Assembly: GCA_051414845.1 (NCBI GenBank)
Contig: CP183313.1
Span: forward strand, 620,001 to 684,000
Reading direction: 5' to 3'
From: Simonsiella sp051414845
Lineage (GTDB): Bacteria > Pseudomonadota > Gammaproteobacteria > Burkholderiales > Neisseriaceae
Length of the DNA: 64,000 nt
In this document: positions 61,339 through 64,000 of the stretch, in pieces
How positions within the stretch are numbered: the first letter of the stretch is position 1
Layout: each line of letters begins with the position of its first letter
Notes under the pieces: generated by a model
Told to the model about the DNA's origin: nothing
What the model saw: the letters and a program-made list of their open reading frames with translations, nothing else
The model's database searches: none
Made by a program: the position numbers and the translations under genes

Positions 61339-62499
61339 ATGATTTTGATTAAAAAATATAAAACAGTATTTATTTTGATGCTATTTGTTATGTGCATCAT
61401 TGCTAGTTGGTTCTTTTATCAAAGCAAGAATGTCTCTGTTCCGCAATATGCTACTGCAACTGCTACATTACGCGATTTGCAAGATACAGTACTGGCTGGC
61501 GGACAGGTTCATGCGGAAGAATTAGTGGATGTGGGTGCACAGGCAACGGGGCGTGTCAATAAATTGTATGTGCAACTGGGACAACGTGTTAAGAAGGGGG
61601 ATGTGATTGCGGAAATTGATGCCAGTCAGCAGGAAAATGCACTTAAAGATGAAGAGGCTAATTATCGGGGTTTATTAGCGCAATATGACACGCGAAAAAT
61701 TCAACTGGCTCAAATGCAAACTGAATTCAATAGTTTGAAGAAGACTTATGAAGGTGGGGTAACTTCTAAATTGGATTTTTTGAAAGCGCAAAATGCTTTG
61801 AAAAATGCACAGAATGATTTAAAAATGAGTCAATCTCAGTTGGAGCAAGCGCGTTTGAAAATCCAGACTGCTAAAACCAATTTGAGCTATGCTCGCATTA
61901 CTGCGCCAATAGACGGGATTGTGGTCTCGGTAGTTACCAAACAAGGCCAAACTATTAATGCGATGCAGTCCAGCCCGACGATTGTTCGTTTGGCAAAAAT
62001 GGATATAGTGCAAATTAAAGCGAAATTTTCTGAAGCAGATGTGCCCAAATTGCAAGTTGGCATGAACGCGCATTTTCAAATTTTGGGTTTGCCCAGCAAG
62101 CAATTTGATGCAAAGCTGGACGCTTTGGAGCTTGCTCCTATTGGTGAAAGCGGTTCAGGTGCCGTTTATTATTATGGTTTGCTGAATGTACCAAATCCCA
62201 AACATGAGCTGTTTATTGGTATGACGGCAAATGTTACGGTGTTAATTGAGCAAAAAAATCAAGTATTGACTATTCCTAGCAATGCTCTGGGCAAGTCTTT
62301 AGGCAATAATCGTTTTGAAGTCAAAGTGATGCATGAATCGGCAGATAAGGCAATACCCGAAATTGAACTGCGAGAGGTTGAAATTGGGCTGAACAATAAA
62401 GTGGATGTAGAAGTGTTATCAGGTTTGCAGGCTGGCGATAAAGTGGTGGTTACCGAGTCTGATGGCGTGGTGGAGACTTTGGGTGAAATGGAGTTGTGA
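61339..62499 (+). CDS. macA: MacA-type periplasmic adaptor (RND/ABC fusion protein)
   Basis: Membrane fusion protein of 386 aa linking MacB to an outer-membrane channel in efflux of macrolides or peptides. N-terminal anchor helix (about 9-28), lipoyl halves (GRVNKLYVQLGQRVKKGDVIAEID and ARITAPIDGIVVSV segments), a coiled coil about 95-185, then beta-barrel domains. ATG 61339 has GAGAAG at a good distance; GTG 61330 is less likely. macB follows after 2 bases. Confidence 0.9.
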   Translation: MILIKKYKTVFILMLFVMCIIASWFFYQSKNVSVPQYATATATLRDLQDTVLAGGQVHAEELVDVGAQATGRVNKLYVQLGQRVKKGDVIAEIDASQQENALKDEEANYRGLLAQYDTRKIQLAQMQTEFNSLKKTYEGGVTSKLDFLKAQNALKNAQNDLKMSQSQLEQARLKIQTAKTNLSYARITAPIDGIVVSVVTKQGQTINAMQSSPTIVRLAKMDIVQIKAKFSEADVPKLQVGMNAHFQILGLPSKQFDAKLDALELAPIGESGSGAVYYYGLLNVPNPKHELFIGMTANVTVLIEQKNQVLTIPSNALGKSLGNNRFEVKVMHESADKAIPEIELREVEIGLNNKVDVEVLSGLQAGDKVVVTESDGVVETLGEMEL

Positions 62500-62501
62500 C
62501 C

Positions 62502-64000
62502 ATGACAGTTGGAGAGGCAAACGAGCTTAATCAGCAAAATATTTTGTTGTCATTAAAAGATATTCACAAAAGTTTTGCTTTTGGTGAGCAAACTTTAGAA
62601 GTTTTGCACGGCATCAGTTTGGATGTTGAAGCGGGCGATATGGTGGCAATTATCGGACAATCTGGTTCAGGCAAATCCACTTTGATGAACATTATGGCGT
62701 GTTTGGATACGCCTACATCGGGCGAATATTTGATTTCAGGCTGCCCTGTGCATGAGATGGACAGCGATATGCTGGCGGGTTTGCGACGCGATAAATTCGG
62801 TTTTATTTTTCAGCGTTATCAGTTATTGAGCAGCCTGAATGCGGCAGAAAATGTTGCTGTGCCAGCGGTTTATGCAGGCGTGTCGCCTCATCAACGTTTG
62901 GCAAGAGCTGATGAATTGTTGGCGAAATTGGGTTTGCAAGAGCGCACAGGGCATTACCCTAATCAACTTTCTGGCGGGCAACAGCAGCGCGTATCCATTG
63001 CCAGAGCTTTAATGAACGGCGGACAGATTATTTTTGCCGATGAGCCAACAGGCGCACTAGATAGCCACAGCAGCCGCGATGTGATGGAGATTTTGCTGCA
63101 ATTAAACCGCGAAGGTCATACCGTTATTTTGGTGACGCATGACCCTAAAATCGCAGCACTTGCCAAACGGGTGATTGAAATTAGCGATGGCGTAATTGTG
63201 CGTGATGAGCGTAATGCACCATTGATGGAAGAAAATACGATTATGCCGTCTGAAAATGCTCTGCCGCGTCAAACCAAACGGTTTATGCCATTTTTAGGCA
63301 GCCTGAAAGAAGCATTTGGCATGGCTTTATTAACTATGTTTGCCAATAAAATGCGAACTTTATTGACCATGCTCGGTATCATTATCGGCATTGCATCGGT
63401 GGTATTGATTGTGGCATTAGGCAACGGCTCCAAACAAAAAATTTTAAATGAAATCAATAGTGTAGGCTCGGCAACGTTGGTTGTTTCCGCTGGTCGCGAG
63501 GGAGATAAGCGTACAGAACAGGTGGAAAGTCTAACTTTAGATGATATGCATATTTTGGCAAAACTGCCTTTTGTGGATAGCGTATCGCCCAATTTAAGCA
63601 GCACCATGACTGCACAAGTGGGTAATAAAGAGCGACAGGTTCAAGTAGATGGCGCCAATGCGAGTCATCATCGCCTGCAAAACGTACGTTTTTTAGAAGG
63701 GAGCATGTTCAGGCAGCCTGAAATGGACAGCATGGCGCAACATATCATCATCAGCGATAAAACCAAACAGGCTTTTTTTCCTAATCAAGCTGCTGTTGGA
63801 GAAATTATCATGCTCAATGGTGCGCCCAATCGTGTGATTGGTGTGTTTCAATATAAAGGCATAGAGGGCAATTATGACCGCAGCCTGAAAATTTGGATGC
63901 CATATCGCACTTTACAAGCACGTTTTATTGGTGATTCATCTCATTTGGACAGCATGACATTGCTTTTACAAAAAGGTTATTCTTCCACGCTCGCCAGTCA
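62502..64000 (+). CDS. macB: MacB-type ABC transporter (3' end outside window)
   Basis: Frame open from ATG 62502 to the right edge, nearly 500 codons. N-terminal ABC domain: Walker A GQSGSGKST near 48, Q-loop FIFQRYQLL, signature LSGGQQQRVSIARAL, Walker B IIFADEPTGALDS, H-loop LVTHDP. Then a first membrane helix about 285-310 (MLGIIIGIASVVLIVAL) and the periplasmic MacB domain. Carries an exact Neisseria AT-DUS (63243-63255) and in-frame local DUS (LGSLK, FRQPE). Forms an operon with macA. Confidence 0.92.
   Translation, partial: MTVGEANELNQQNILLSLKDIHKSFAFGEQTLEVLHGISLDVEAGDMVAIIGQSGSGKSTLMNIMACLDTPTSGEYLISGCPVHEMDSDMLAGLRRDKFGFIFQRYQLLSSLNAAENVAVPAVYAGVSPHQRLARADELLAKLGLQERTGHYPNQLSGGQQQRVSIARALMNGGQIIFADEPTGALDSHSSRDVMEILLQLNREGHTVILVTHDPKIAALAKRVIEISDGVIVRDERNAPLMEENTIMPSENALPRQTKRFMPFLGSLKEAFGMALLTMFANKMRTLLTMLGIIIGIASVVLIVALGNGSKQKILNEINSVGSATLVVSAGREGDKRTEQVESLTLDDMHILAKLPFVDSVSPNLSSTMTAQVGNKERQVQVDGANASHHRLQNVRFLEGSMFRQPEMDSMAQHIIISDKTKQAFFPNQAAVGEIIMLNGAPNRVIGVFQYKGIEGNYDRSLKIWMPYRTLQARFIGDSSHLDSMTLLLQKGYSSTLAS

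Overview
This window is chromosomal DNA of a member of the Neisseriaceae. The strongest sign is a dense scatter (I counted roughly 70-90 by eye) of the near-palindrome TTTCAGGCAGCCTGAAA. It holds the 12-13 base DNA uptake sequence (DUS) of the Kingella/Simonsiella/Alysiella side of the family: AG-kingDUS on one strand and AG-simDUS on the other. Correia-like miniature elements, dRS3/NIME-like repeats and typical neisserial genes (yciB-yciI-bolA-PPIase, hisZ/purA, aniA/norB, mltA, nlpD) agree. I cannot name the genus from this alone.

Layout. 1-2.4 kb: pilS (5' end outside the window) and pilR. 2.5-4.8 kb: DUF2788, yciB, yciI, bolA and a secreted PPIase. 5-7.7 kb: gltX, metZ. 7.8-9.25 kb: iscX broken by a decayed IS5-type element that abuts the ftsH stop codon. 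9.25-13.6 kb: ftsH, rlmE, erpA, corC. 14-19.3 kb: hisZ and purA separated by an accessory block (PLD-like/winged-helix protein, dead RhuM-Fic gene, PH-like membrane protein), then a small glutaredoxin-like gene. 19.4-30.9 kb: rnr, DUF3108, rhlE, mltB, the SRP RNA gene, a DUF3482 GTPase, an aldehyde dehydrogenase, hscB. 31-38 kb: ccoG-fixH, fpr, queE-queD, mutS. 38-45.3 kb: repeats, mltA, BI-1, a disulfide oxidoreductase, ruvX-algH, nlpD, fxsA. 45.4-50.8 kb: a denitrification cluster (nirV-like, aniA with a C-terminal cytochrome c, divergent norB) with a well-placed FNR box. 51-58.3 kb: dedA, Mth938-like, fis, a frameshifted outer-membrane barrel gene, dnaX, tRNA-Leu, lepA. 58.4-64 kb: a type II restriction-modification pair, a RelA/SpoT-domain protein, repeats, macA and macB (runs off the end). 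This last segment alone carries the classical Neisseria DUS core GCCGTCTGAA, three times, which suggests import from Neisseria proper.

Functional themes: type IV pilus control, Fe-S assembly (iscX, erpA, hscB), peptidoglycan remodelling (mltA, mltB, nlpD), low-oxygen respiration (ccoG/fixH, aniA, norB), and queuosine synthesis. The most unusual signals are repeats that have entered coding sequence. dnaX has a 60-bp DUS-centred tandem repeat in its linker and an A9 slippery tract placed to yield a gamma subunit. mutS has a DUS-bounded insert of about 78 codons. Several reading frames end inside a DUS, giving a shared ...QAA tail. I saw no CRISPR array and no prophage.
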